Shown: piece after piece, positions 30,919 to 39,735 of the stretch
How positions within the stretch are numbered: position 1 is the stretch's first letter
Layout of the letters: each line of letters begins with the position of its first letter
Origin: Kosakonia arachidis
GTDB taxonomy: Bacteria > Pseudomonadota > Gammaproteobacteria > Enterobacterales > Enterobacteriaceae
Reading direction: 5' to 3'
Length of the DNA stretch: 64,000 nucleotides
NCBI RefSeq assembly: GCF_900116535.1
Contig: NZ_FPAU01000001.1
Coordinates: 1,103,218 to 1,167,217, forward strand
Translations under genes and position numbers: made by a program
Notes under the pieces: generated by a model
Told to the model about the DNA's origin: nothing
Database searches by the model: none
The model's input: the letters and a program-made list of their open reading frames with translations, nothing else

Positions 30919-33900
30919 ATGATCCCACAGATTTCCCAGGCACCCGGCGTTGTTCAGCTGGTGCTGAATTTTTTGCAAGCACTGGAGCAGCAAGGTTTTA
31001 CAGGTGATACCGCCACAAATTATGCCGACAGGCTGACAATGGCGACGGACAACAGTATTTACCAGTTATTACCCGATGCAGTCGTTTTCCCCCGTTCAAC
31101 ATCTGATGTTGCACTGATTACCCGTCTGGCGGCGGAAGAGCGCTTCCGCACGTTGGTGTTTACGCCGCGCGGAGGCGGCACAGGCACCAATGGCCAGGCG
31201 CTGAACCAGGGCATTATTGTCGATATGTCCCGCTATATGAACCGCATTATAGAAATCAACCCGGAAGAGGGCTGGGTGCGCGTTGAAGCGGGCGTCATTA
31301 AGGATCAGCTTAACCAATTTCTGAAACCTTACGGTTTCTTTTTCGCACCGGAGCTCTCCACCAGTAACCGCGCGACGCTTGGCGGAATGATCAACACCGA
31401 TGCTTCCGGTCAGGGGTCACTGGTGTACGGTAAAACCTCCGATCACGTGTTGGGCGTGCGCGCGGTGCTGCTGGGCGGTGATATTCTCGATACGCAGGCA
31501 ATGCCGGTGGCGCTGGCGGAAACGCTGGGCAAGGCCAACACAGCGATTGGTCGCGTCTACAAAACCGTACTTGAGCGCTGTCGCGACAACCGCGAGTTGA
31601 TCCTCGATAAATTTCCGAAACTGAACCGTTTCCTTACCGGCTACGACCTGCGTCACGTCTTTAATGATGAGATGACGGAGTTTGATCTCACCCGCGTGTT
31701 AACCGGGTCTGAAGGGACGTTGGCGTTTATCACCGAAGCGCGGCTCGACATCACCCGGCTACCGAAAGTGCGTCGCCTGGTGAACATAAAATATGACTCG
31801 TTTGATTCCGCCTTGCGCAATGCGCCGTTTATGGTGGAAGCGCGCGCGATGTCGGTTGAAACCGTGGATTCGAAAGTACTGAACCTGGCGCGTGAAGATA
31901 TCGTCTGGCATTCAGTGAAAGAACTGATTACCGATGTGCCAGACAAAACGCTGCTCGGCCTGAATATTGTTGAGTTCGCCGGTGACGATCAGGAATTGAT
32001 TGAGGGGCAAGTTGCGGCGCTGTGCCAGCGGCTCGATACGCTGATGGCCAACGGTGATGGTGGGGTCATTGGTTGGCAGCTTTGCGAGGATCTGGCCGGG
32101 ATTGAGCGTATTTATGCGATGCGTAAAAAAGCGGTCGGTCTGCTGGGCAACGCGAAAGGAGCGGCGAAACCGATCCCGTTTGCTGAAGATACCTGCGTAC
32201 CGCCGGAACATCTGGCGGATTATATCGTTGAGTTCCGTGCGCTGCTGGACAGCCACGGCCTGAGCTACGGCATGTTCGGTCATGTGGATGCTGGTGTGCT
32301 GCACGTGCGTCCGGCACTGGATATGTGCGATCCGCAGCAGGAAGTATTGATGAAATCCATCTCTGATGAGGTGGTGGCACTGACGGCGAAATATGGCGGT
32401 CTGCTGTGGGGAGAGCACGGGAAAGGGTTCCGCGCCGAGTACAGCCCTGCCTTTTTCGGCGCTCAGCTCTATGGCGAGCTGCGCAAAATCAAAGCGGCAT
32501 TCGATCCTGAGAATCGCCTGAACCCCGGTAAAATTTGTCCGCCGGAGGGCGTTGATGCGCCAATGAAACAGGTGGATGACGTCAAACGCGGCACCCTGGA
32601 TCGACAAATTCCCATCGCAGTACGTACCTCATGGCGCGGGGCGATGGAGTGTAACGGCAACGGTCTGTGCTTTAACTTTGATGTGAAAAGCCCGATGTGC
32701 CCGTCAATGAAGATTTCCGCTAACCGAATTCACTCCCCGAAAGGGCGCGCGACGCTGGTGCGCGAATGGCTGCGCTTGCTGGCGGATCGTGGCGTTGATC
32801 CGCTGAAGCTGGAAAAAGAGCTGCCGGAAAAACGCGCCAGCCTGCGTACATTGATTGAGCGCACCCGCAACAGCTGGCATGCACGACGTGGGGAGTATGA
32901 CTTCTCGCACGAGGTAAAAGAGGCGATGTCCGGCTGTCTGGCCTGCAAAGCTTGCTCCACGCAGTGCCCCATTAAAATCGATGTGCCGGAATTCCGTTCG
33001 CGCTTCCTGCAACTCTATCACAGCCGTTATCTGCGTCCGGTGCGCGATCACCTGGTCGCTACGGTGGAAAGTTATGCGCCGCTGATGGCGCGTGCGCCGA
33101 AGACATTTAACTTCTTTATGAGCCAGCCGTGGGTGCGTTCGCTGTCGGCCAAACATATTGGCATGGTCGATTTACCGCTGCTGTCGGTGCCCTCCCTGCA
33201 GCGCCAGATGGTGGGTCACCGCACGGCGAATATGACGCTGGAGCAGCTTGAAAAGCTCAACTCTGCCCAGAAAGCGAAAGCGGTGCTGGTGGTACAGGAT
33301 CCGTTTACCAGTTATTACGATGCGCAGGTTGTCGCTGACTTTGTGCGCCTGGTGGAGAAACTCGGTTTCGAGCCGGTGGTGTTACCTTTCTCGCCAAACG
33401 GCAAGGCGCAACACATTAAAGGGTTCCTCAACCGTTTTGCCAGGACCGCGCAGAAGACCGCCGATTTCCTCAATCGCGTGGCGCAACTGGGGATGCCGAT
33501 GGTAGGTGTCGATCCGGCGCTGGTGTTGTGCTATCGCGACGAGTACAAACTGGCGCTGGGCGATAAGCGTGGTGATTTTCATGTTCAGTTGGTGCATGAG
33601 TGGCTGCCTGCGGCGCTGGGGCATGTCGAGCCCCGCGCGATGAGCGGCGAACCGTGGTATCTGTTCGGCCATTGTACAGAAGTGACGGCATTGCCGGGCG
33701 CGACAGGGCAGTGGGCGACGATCTTCGCTCGTTTCGGCGCGAAACTGCAAAATGTCAGCGTGGGTTGCTGCGGCATGGCAGGTACTTACGGCCACGAAGT
33801 GAAGAACCATGCCACTTCGCTGGGCATTTATGAACTGTCCTGGCACCAGGCGATACAGCGTCTGCCGCGTAACCGCTGTCTGGCGACTGGCTACTCCTGT

Positions 33901-33975
33901 CGTAGCCAGGTGAAGCGCATTGAGGGTAGCGGCGTGCGTCATCCACTACAGGCTTTGCTGGAGATACTGGGATGA
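30919..33975 (+). CDS. ydiJ: FAD/[4Fe-4S] oxidoreductase YdiJ (D-2-hydroxyglutarate dehydrogenase type)
   Basis: 1018 residues, the E. coli length. A membrane-peripheral flavoprotein; the family oxidises D-2-hydroxy acids, and E. coli YdiJ has been linked to D-2-hydroxyglutarate. An N-terminal FAD-binding PCMH domain (TPRGGGTGTNGQAL, about residues 82-95), a FAD-oxidase C-domain, an iron-sulfur motif Cys673-x2-Cys676-x2-Cys679-x3-Cys683-Pro, and a C-terminal CCG domain (VSVGCCGMAGTYGHE). Stop overlaps the menI start by 4 bp (ATGA). Confidence 0.95.
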   Translation: MIPQISQAPGVVQLVLNFLQALEQQGFTGDTATNYADRLTMATDNSIYQLLPDAVVFPRSTSDVALITRLAAEERFRTLVFTPRGGGTGTNGQALNQGIIVDMSRYMNRIIEINPEEGWVRVEAGVIKDQLNQFLKPYGFFFAPELSTSNRATLGGMINTDASGQGSLVYGKTSDHVLGVRAVLLGGDILDTQAMPVALAETLGKANTAIGRVYKTVLERCRDNRELILDKFPKLNRFLTGYDLRHVFNDEMTEFDLTRVLTGSEGTLAFITEARLDITRLPKVRRLVNIKYDSFDSALRNAPFMVEARAMSVETVDSKVLNLAREDIVWHSVKELITDVPDKTLLGLNIVEFAGDDQELIEGQVAALCQRLDTLMANGDGGVIGWQLCEDLAGIERIYAMRKKAVGLLGNAKGAAKPIPFAEDTCVPPEHLADYIVEFRALLDSHGLSYGMFGHVDAGVLHVRPALDMCDPQQEVLMKSISDEVVALTAKYGGLLWGEHGKGFRAEYSPAFFGAQLYGELRKIKAAFDPENRLNPGKICPPEGVDAPMKQVDDVKRGTLDRQIPIAVRTSWRGAMECNGNGLCFNFDVKSPMCPSMKISANRIHSPKGRATLVREWLRLLADRGVDPLKLEKELPEKRASLRTLIERTRNSWHARRGEYDFSHEVKEAMSGCLACKACSTQCPIKIDVPEFRSRFLQLYHSRYLRPVRDHLVATVESYAPLMARAPKTFNFFMSQPWVRSLSAKHIGMVDLPLLSVPSLQRQMVGHRTANMTLEQLEKLNSAQKAKAVLVVQDPFTSYYDAQVVADFVRLVEKLGFEPVVLPFSPNGKAQHIKGFLNRFARTAQKTADFLNRVAQLGMPMVGVDPALVLCYRDEYKLALGDKRGDFHVQLVHEWLPAALGHVEPRAMSGEPWYLFGHCTEVTALPGATGQWATIFARFGAKLQNVSVGCCGMAGTYGHEVKNHATSLGIYELSWHQAIQRLPRNRCLATGYSCRSQVKRIEGSGVRHPLQALLEILG

Positions 33976-34382
33976 TCTGGAAACGTGCGGTCACGCTGGA
34001 AGCGCTCAATGCCATGGGCGACGGCAATATGGTTGGCCTGCTGGATATTCGTTTTGAGCGCATCACGGATGATGCACTGGAAGCTTCCATGCCGGTGGAT
34101 GACCGTACGCGTCAGCCATTTGGCCTGCTGCACGGCGGTGCGTCTGTCGTGCTGGCGGAGACGCTTGGCTCGGTGGCTGGCTATTTATGCACCGAAGGGG
34201 ATCAAAATGTGGTGGGGCTGGAGGTGAATGCGAACCACTTACGTTCGGTGCGAAGCGGCCGGGTTCGCGGTGTTTGTCGCGCGCTGTATACGGGTGGACG
34301 CCATCAGGTCTGGCAAATCGAACTGTTTGATGAACAGTCGCGGCTTTGTTGCTCATCCCGCCTGACCACAGCAATTGTCTGA
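33972..34382 (+). CDS. menI: 1,4-dihydroxy-2-naphthoyl-CoA hydrolase
   Basis: 136 residues, hot-dog-fold thioesterase (formerly YdiI), same length as in E. coli. It releases 1,4-dihydroxy-2-naphthoate in menaquinone synthesis. Active-site region QPFGLLHGGASVVLAETLGS: the Glu of LAETLGS is the expected catalytic carboxylate. Translationally coupled to ydiJ through ATGA. Confidence 0.95.
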   Translation: MIWKRAVTLEALNAMGDGNMVGLLDIRFERITDDALEASMPVDDRTRQPFGLLHGGASVVLAETLGSVAGYLCTEGDQNVVGLEVNANHLRSVRSGRVRGVCRALYTGGRHQVWQIELFDEQSRLCCSSRLTTAIV

Positions 34383-34386
34383 CACG

Positions 34387-34411
34387 TTTCGGCGGAGGTA
34401 ATCCGCCGAAA
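34387..34411 (+). terminator. intrinsic terminator of ydiJ-menI
   Basis: TTTCGGCGGA-GGTAA-TCCGCCGAAA, a perfect 10-bp stem 5 bp after menI, followed by ATATTCATCTTTTC. Confidence 0.75.
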
Positions 34412-34591
34412 ATATTCATCTTTTCTTCATCATTCCCATCATCTCTTTTTGACGTCTCGTGCTATAGTGCGCGACACAGGATGTATCGTTTCGGTGACTT
34501 TTGCCGCGGCGAATAGCTGTAACGCGTAATGACTTAATGAAGTGATTCATTGCCTCCTTAAGCGCTACTGAATTTAGGCTTTAAGGTAACA

Positions 34592-35509
34592 ATGATGGTA
34601 TCGTTTAAACTCGGATTCTTACACCCGCGCTACTGGGTGACCTGGATCGGTCTGGCTCTACTCAGGCTGCTCGTTCAACTACCTTATCCCGTTCTGGTTC
34701 GCCTTGGTTCAGGGCTTGGACATCTCTCCCGCCGTTTTCTGAAGCGTCGCGAACGCATTGCGCGCCGTAATCTTGAACTCTGCTTTCCGGTTATGAGCGA
34801 AGCGCTGCGAGATGCGTTGATCGCCAAAAACTTCATGTCGCTTGGCATGGGATTAATCGAAACCGGCATGGCATGGTTCTGGTCGGATAAACGCGTGCGC
34901 CGCTGGTTTGATGTCGAAGGTTACCAGAATCTACTGGCCGCGCAGGCCAATGAACGGGGCGTGATGGTTGTCGGAGTACATTTCATGTCGCTGGAACTGG
35001 GCGGCCGTGTGATGGGATTGTGTCAGCCGATGATGGCAACCTATCGCCCGCACAACAACCCGCTGATGGAGTGGGTACAGACGCGCGGGCGTATGCGTTC
35101 AAATAAAAATATGATCGATCGCCGCAACCTGAAAGAGCTGGTGAATGCATTAAAACAAGGGGAAGCCGTCTGGTTTGCGCCGGATCAGGACTATGGTCGG
35201 AAGGGAAGCACTTTCGCGCCGTTCTTCTCGGTGAAAAATGCCGCCACCACCAACGGCACGTTTGTGCTTTCGCGTCTGTCGGGTGCTAAAATGTTGACGG
35301 TAACGATGGTGCGCAAAACCGATGGTTCCGGTTATTCATTGCATATTGGTCCTGCGTTAAATGATTATCCATGCATGGATGAGTTTGCGGCGGCCAGCTA
35401 TATGAATAAAGTGATTGAGCGCGAAATTCTGCGCGCGCCGGAACAGTATCTATGGATCCATCGCCGTTTCAAAACCCGTCCCCTCGGTGAGCCTTCGCTC
35501 TATAATTGA
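34592..35509 (+). CDS. LpxP/LpxL-type lipid A late acyltransferase (paralog)
   Basis: 305 residues, one N-terminal membrane anchor (about 15-35). The family adds the secondary acyl chain to Kdo2-lipid IVA at the inner membrane. Catalytic HX4E motif at His130/Glu135 (VGVHFMSLELGG). The segment GLCQPMMATYRPHNNPLMEW and the end QYLWIHRRFKTRP read like LpxP, the cold-induced palmitoleoyl transferase, more than LpxL. The N-terminal third differs from K-12 LpxP as I recall it, and lpxP is elsewhere in K-12, so this is probably an extra copy or a relocated gene. Preceded by TAAGGT; a second ATG follows the first directly. Confidence 0.85.
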   Translation: MMVSFKLGFLHPRYWVTWIGLALLRLLVQLPYPVLVRLGSGLGHLSRRFLKRRERIARRNLELCFPVMSEALRDALIAKNFMSLGMGLIETGMAWFWSDKRVRRWFDVEGYQNLLAAQANERGVMVVGVHFMSLELGGRVMGLCQPMMATYRPHNNPLMEWVQTRGRMRSNKNMIDRRNLKELVNALKQGEAVWFAPDQDYGRKGSTFAPFFSVKNAATTNGTFVLSRLSGAKMLTVTMVRKTDGSGYSLHIGPALNDYPCMDEFAAASYMNKVIEREILRAPEQYLWIHRRFKTRPLGEPSLYN

Positions 35510-35570
35510 TCGCTTTTTTCAGCGCCCTAATTTCGGGCGTTGTATTGCATGACGTTAAAATTGACACGGG

Positions 35571-35927
35571 ATGCTTATGCTCAGGTTTATTGTGGTCAGC
35601 TATTTCACCCTCTTTTCCGTATGTTCGTTCGCCGCCGGAATCAACCTCTCCTGCGATGAATACACCGCTGTTGTTGAGCCTGACGGACTTACTGTCAACA
35701 GCCATCACTATACCAATCCGCAAGAGAAGCCGTTCGATATCTCTGACGATTATACTGGCCGCTCGCTGATTTATACCGACAGCCAGGATAAGAACAGCGA
35801 GACCAATTGGGTGGCAATCAACATCATCACGCAGATCTCCAGTGGCAAAAAGGCCTTCTTCCTTTCGGACAGCAAACACACGGATGATAAAGCCATCATC
35901 TGTACGCGTAAGGATACAGGGCAGTAA
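35571..35927 (+). CDS. small exported protein of unknown function
   Basis: 118 residues. Residues 1-22 (LRFIVVSYFTLFSVCSFAAG) form a Sec signal peptide with an SFA-AG cleavage site. The mature part has two Cys (NLSCDEYTA and IICTRK), which could form a disulfide joining both ends, and is otherwise polar and beta-rich. I do not recognise a family. It lies 61 bp after the lipid A acyltransferase and converges on the EAL gene with only 2 bp between stops. Ribosome site is poor (CACGGG). Periplasmic location is likely. Confidence 0.6.
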   Translation: MLMLRFIVVSYFTLFSVCSFAAGINLSCDEYTAVVEPDGLTVNSHHYTNPQEKPFDISDDYTGRSLIYTDSQDKNSETNWVAINIITQISSGKKAFFLSDSKHTDDKAIICTRKDTGQ

Positions 35928-35929
35928 GG

Positions 35930-36658
35930 TTAAAAGCCTTCCAGCAGTCGCAACTGACTGAAGGTTAACGGGCGTGAGAACATGTAACCTTCGATGCCGA
36001 TATGACTGTAGCGGCTGAGCAGCGCAAGGTCGGATGAACGTTCCACGCCCTCGCAAATTACATGCGTACCAGCCGGGATCACCTTGTCGATTAAATTGTG
36101 AAGTGTTGATAATTTCGCCGGGCTTGTGGCAATGCCGTGAATAAGCGTTCGCGCGAGTTTAATTGTGTCAAAGCGAAACAGTTGCAGGCTGTCGGCAGAT
36201 TCATTCTGGGTGCTAAAATCCTCTAACGAGAGCATAAAACCATAGGTTCTCGCCTGCTGTAAAAACGCGTGATGATGCATCTGTTGTGTAGCAGTCAGCC
36301 ACTTGCCAATCTCAATCTCAATGCGTTGTGGCGATACATGATGATGTCCGCACCGTTGGTAAAGGCTGGCGAGGTACGCCATATCATTCATTAACTGAAC
36401 GGGGAGTTTGAATGATACCGTGATACCTTCTTTCTTTTTCAGCAGTTCGCAGACAGTTTCAAACAAAAAATCGCTAATTGCTTTAATCTCAAGAATATCG
36501 AAGGATTGTTCAACTGGAAGCCAACGATCGCTGGCATTATAAATTTTGGCAAGAACTTCATAGCGGAAAATAGTTTTTCCAGAAAGGTGCATAACGGGGT
36601 TGAACTCTGCGCTAACGCTAAGTTTTTTGTCCGCAATTTCCAGTGTTTTTATATTCAT
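35930..36658 (-). CDS. degenerate EAL-domain protein
   Basis: 242 residues, a single EAL domain without GGDEF, PAS or membrane segments. Catalytic motifs are eroded: EVL (34-36) replaces EAL, IEIEIG (113-118) lacks the second acidic residue of the E-x-T-E motif, EDFST (146-150) replaces DDFGT, IKLA (166-169) replaces IKID, but CEGVE (202-206) is kept. I infer a c-di-GMP binder or a protein-interaction regulator like YdiV rather than an active phosphodiesterase. The ATG is preceded by AGGGATA. It stands beside an AT-rich island and is the second degenerate EAL protein in this window. Confidence 0.82.
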   Translation of the reverse strand: MNIKTLEIADKKLSVSAEFNPVMHLSGKTIFRYEVLAKIYNASDRWLPVEQSFDILEIKAISDFLFETVCELLKKKEGITVSFKLPVQLMNDMAYLASLYQRCGHHHVSPQRIEIEIGKWLTATQQMHHHAFLQQARTYGFMLSLEDFSTQNESADSLQLFRFDTIKLARTLIHGIATSPAKLSTLHNLIDKVIPAGTHVICEGVERSSDLALLSRYSHIGIEGYMFSRPLTFSQLRLLEGF

Positions 36659-37296
36659 TATCCCTGATTCAGCTCCCTACTCATAAGAACAGGTCTAACC
36701 ACTATATAATTTTCGATTTTACACAATTAATCATAAAGTTTGAAAATTGTTTTGAATGATCGATCCTTTCTTTTCGATAGTTTGTATCTATTACTATTAT
36801 TAAAATGATCGCTTAAATCTATAACTAATGATGGTCTTTTTTTTTAGATATTTTTATTGTGTCAGGTTTATCAACTAATAATTTGTGTTTTGTCTTATTT
36901 ATCACCTTGTTTTTCTACGGGAAAAGTGAACTCAACACAAATTCATACGCACTCATCGCCTATAGCGGGATTTGCCAAAGGTGTAGACTTTTGCGCATAT
37001 CCCCCTTTTCAGTCTGCAGATTCCCTGCCATAGCCTCACACAGAGTTATTCGTTGTTCTCTTTTTTTGATCTTTTTTTAATCATGAATGATCTGCGTAAA
37101 CTTGTATTTTTAATATGCATATCGGCATAAGAAAGTCGGGTATTAAAAAATGAAATATCGTTTCATGGCAATATCATTCCTGTTTTTATGTACCCATGAG
37201 AGGCAACGCCTTAAAAGGATAAATATGCTCAGAATGCAGTAATAAAATCCTTTCAAATTTGTAATTGATGAATTTCGTCTGCAAAGGACGAGTGTA
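36659..37296. other. AT-rich gap at the left edge of the island
   Basis: About 640 bp of strongly AT-rich DNA between the EAL gene and the short ORF at 37297. It should hold the EAL promoter. One 30-codon ORF (from 37150, MKYRFMAISFLFLC...) has a signal-like start but no continuation, and I do not call it. No RNA gene or repeat recognised. Confidence 0.4.
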
Positions 37297-37386
37297 ATGA
37301 GTTCCGAAAATAACAAAATCAGATCGCGGTATTTTTATACGCTATTGCTATATCTCAAAAGTACCTTCCGTGCACTGTGGGCGTAG
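37297..37386 (+). CDS. 29-residue short ORF, possible leader or precursor peptide
   Basis: MSSENNKIRSRYFYTLLL... ends in STFRALWA, 29 residues. The start ATG has a good ribosome site (AAGGA, 8 bases upstream). It is either a genuine small peptide or the surviving 5' end of a longer gene cut by rearrangement. A strong hairpin follows at 37426, and the next non-IS genes are a truncated ORF, a GNAT and a broken exporter on the same strand. I do not recognise it. Confidence 0.35.
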   Translation: MSSENNKIRSRYFYTLLLYLKSTFRALWA

Positions 37387-37425
37387 CAAAAGTCACTTTG
37401 AAGTCAGGTGGTGAGCTTGTGCGAT

Positions 37426-37453
37426 CTCCACTCTCCGTCGGCGGGGAGTGGAG
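37426..37453 (+). terminator. GC-rich hairpin after the short ORF
   Basis: CTCCACTC-TCCGTCGGCGGG-GAGTGGAG: an 8-bp perfect stem that can extend inward. No T-run, so it may be an RNA structure rather than a terminator. Confidence 0.4.
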
Positions 37454-37633
37454 TATCACGGAGGGGTTGGAGTTGCCCCCGCTAAAACGGACACCGTGAA
37501 TTTATAGCTGACAGCGAACATTGATGTTCTCTCAGCGACTGCCTTTCAACCCGTCATGATGTAGTCCCCCCTGAATTTAGTCTTACTGCTTGATAGAGTT
37601 CTCTGGTTAAAATACAACCAAAGGAGGCTCATC

Positions 37634-37909
37634 ATGAAGAAAGCGTGTTTCACTGAAACTCAGATCCTGCGGGTTCTGAAAGAGGTTGAAGGGGGTCGGC
37701 ATGAGAAGGATGTGTGTCTGGAAAACGGTGTGTCGGAAGCCAGCTATTACAACTGGAAAGCCAAATATGGCGGCATGGAATCCTCTGATATCAAACGAAT
37801 GAAAGGGCTGGAAGAGGAAAATCGCCGGTTAAAGCAAATGTATGCATCCCTCAGTTTAGATCATGAAATTCTTAAGGATGTTGTTTCAAAAAACTTTAAC
37901 GGTGCCTGA
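37634..37909 (+). CDS. IS3-family transposase OrfA
   Basis: 91 residues. Helix-turn-helix DNA-binding protein with a leucine-zipper-like C-terminus: FTETQILRVLKEVEGG, then GVSEASYYNWKAKYGG (the HTH, about residues 30-47), then LEEENRRLKQMYASLSLDHE. The pattern is that of the IS407 group. It overlaps orfB by 47 bp; an A6C stretch (CAAAAAAC at about 37887) is a plausible -1 frameshift site for making the OrfAB fusion. Confidence 0.85.
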   Translation: MKKACFTETQILRVLKEVEGGRHEKDVCLENGVSEASYYNWKAKYGGMESSDIKRMKGLEEENRRLKQMYASLSLDHEILKDVVSKNFNGA

Positions 37910-38742
37910 GAAGCGTGAGCTGGTGCGTTACGTTATGAAGGAACATCAGGCCAGTGAACGACGCGGGTGCCGGATTATTGGTATCAGTCGAAGCCTGTTG
38001 TACTATTCCCCGAACACGGCACGGGATCTGCCCGTGGTCGGGGCACTGCAAAACCAGGCGCATCAGTATCCGGTCTATGGTTTTGGACTTATGTTCAATA
38101 AATTACGGCAGGCAGGGTTACAGTGGAATGCAACACGTGTTTACCGGATCTATCGATTGTTAAAACTCAATTTTCGGCGCAAAGGGAAAAAACGTTTACC
38201 TGACAGGTATCCACAACCGTTGGTTATTCCGCATAAAATGAACCCCTGCTGGTCAGTTGATTTTATGAGTGATGCCTTGATCGACGGGCGGCGCTTCAGG
38301 TTATTTAACGTCGTCGATGATTTTAATCGGGAAGCGCTGGCAATCGAGGTTGATTTGAATATACCAGCTCAGCGCGTTGTGCGCATCCTGGAGCGGTTAA
38401 GTGCTGAAAGAGGCTATCCGGCATTTATACGCAGCGATAATGGGCCAGAACTTACAGCCGCTGCTTTAGCCGAATGGGCAGAGTTGCACGGTGTGATACT
38501 CGATTTTATTCAGCCAGGCAGGCCAATGCAGAACGGATTTATTCAACGATTTAACAAAACGCTGCGAACAAGAAATACTCGATATGTATCTGTTCAGAAC
38601 GTTATCTGAAGTGCGCGCACTAACAGAAAACTGGCGCACAGAATATAACAAGGAACGCCCCCATAGCTCACTGGGTAATATTCCGCCCGTTATCTGTGCA
38701 AGGCAAAAACTGGCCGGAGGTCCTCATTGGCAGTGGTACTAA
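37863..38742 (+). pseudogene. IS3-family transposase OrfB, frameshifted
   Basis: DDE transposase reading MKFLRMLFQKTLTVPEKREL onward. The first two catalytic aspartates are visible (CWSVDFMSD and IRSDNGPEL). The frame breaks at about 38570: one extra A turns TLRTEILDMYLF into TLRTRNTRYVSV and a stop at 38609. The original frame resumes (EILDMYLFRTLSEVRALTEN) and runs to 38742. The catalytic Glu in the NGFIERFN-like motif appears as Gln (NGFIQRFN). Two independent lesions suggest an old, inactive copy. Confidence 0.8.
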
Positions 38743-38759
38743 AAACCGGAGGGACTACA

Positions 38760-39146
38760 AATACCTCTCTTAATGGTGGTGGTGAACCCATAATTGATAA
38801 TACTGAGGATTCAATAAATTTTTTTAGGCATAATGAAGATGTTGATTTTTTACTTTTGGGTGAACGTTTGATATCCAGAAATGAAACTACTTGGCTACAA
38901 AATTTTAAGGAAGGAAATAAGATTCGATTGAGTGACGGAATCTTGACTAATATTTTTTCTAAGGGGAAGCGGTATGTATTTTTCATCAAGGGTAGGCTGT
39001 CTGTGAACATTGACGTGGCAGTTTTTGATTCCATAAACAAAAATGATGGGTATTTAACTTACTCCATGTTAGGGGGTAATGATAGTACTGTCATTAAATC
39101 TCTATTCACAGCCTTGATGTTAGGTTTTATGGAGTTTGCACGGTGA
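38760..39146 (+). pseudogene. 5'-truncated gene of unknown function
   Basis: About 128 codons remain, beginning NTSLNGGGEPIIDNTEDSIN and ending LFTALMLGFMEFAR. The IS right end joins directly at codon level, so the first dozen residues of the open frame come from the IS and the true N-terminus is lost. I do not recognise the protein. It is AT-rich and overlaps the GNAT start (GTGA), so both were one transcription unit with coupled translation. Confidence 0.6.
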
Positions 39147-39706
39147 ATTCTAAATTAATTGAACCTATAGTGTCAGATTTATTTCTTCTAGAACCATTGG
39201 ATAAGTCGCATGCGCACGAAATGTATGCAGGGCTATGTAATGATAATGATTATAAGTTTATACCGTCCCACCCGCCGGTAAGCCTTGATGAATTGGTAGC
39301 ACGTTATGAGAGAATATCTCAACGTCTCTCTTCAGAACAGAGTGAAATATGGCTGAATTGGGTCATTATAAATCGTAATAGCGGCGCCTATCTGGGATAT
39401 GTCCAGGCGACCATTATGGTTGATCAAGGATGGGCGTATATCGCTTATCATGTTTTTAGTCAATATCAAAAAAAGGGGATAGCAAAACAGTGCGTACGTA
39501 TGTTGATAGATTTTTTATTTAATAACTATAATTTATCTCATGTCGACGCATTGATAGACACCCGCAATCTGGCATCAATTGGTTTAGTAGAATCTTTGAA
39601 ACTTAAAAAAATTAACGAGTTGAAAGAGGCGGATTTTTTCAAAGGATCTACAAGTGATGAGTTTCATTATAGAGTTTTTGCTAATGAATGGACGTTGAAT
39701 ACATGA
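39143..39706 (+). CDS. GNAT acetyltransferase, RimJ/RimL type
   Basis: 187 residues, GTG start overlapping the previous stop by 4 bp. GNAT fold: LFLLEPLDKSHAHEMYAGL (beta1-alpha1), WVIINRNSGAYLGYVQATI (beta3-4), and the acetyl-CoA loop YQKKGIAKQC (about residues 113-122, Q/R-x-x-G-x-G/A). RimJ/RimL-like enzymes acetylate N-termini or small amines, including self-protection against peptide antibiotics such as microcin C. Very AT-rich, unlike its chromosomal neighbours. Intact, although genes on both sides are broken. Confidence 0.8.
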   Translation: MNSKLIEPIVSDLFLLEPLDKSHAHEMYAGLCNDNDYKFIPSHPPVSLDELVARYERISQRLSSEQSEIWLNWVIINRNSGAYLGYVQATIMVDQGWAYIAYHVFSQYQKKGIAKQCVRMLIDFLFNNYNLSHVDALIDTRNLASIGLVESLKLKKINELKEADFFKGSTSDEFHYRVFANEWTLNT

Positions 39707-39735
39707 GTTAATAACTATGGTTAATAGAGGGCGAG

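Larger units (their letters stand above)
37560..38759 (+). mobile_element. IS3-family (IS407-group-like) insertion sequence, 1.2 kb
   Basis: Left end TGTAGTCCCCCCTGAATTTAG (37560 on) pairs with the right end, whose complement reads TGTAGTCCCTCCGGTTTTTAG (ending 38759), giving imperfect inverted repeats. Inside lie overlapping orfA and orfB. The bases flanking the ends (ATGA left, AATA right) are not a target duplication, so the element may mark a deletion or recombination. The insertion removes the 5' part of the gene that continues at 38760. orfB is frameshifted, so the copy is probably immobile. Confidence 0.85.

Noticed and set aside
37150..37242. 30-codon ORF starting MKYRFMAISFLFLC, signal-like
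   Set aside because: Only the first 14 residues look like a signal; the rest is short, basic and unsupported, with a poor ribosome site.
38727..38759. TTG start that makes the 38760 gene look complete
   Set aside because: The first 11 codons belong to the right end of the IS, including its terminal repeat, so this start is an accident of insertion.
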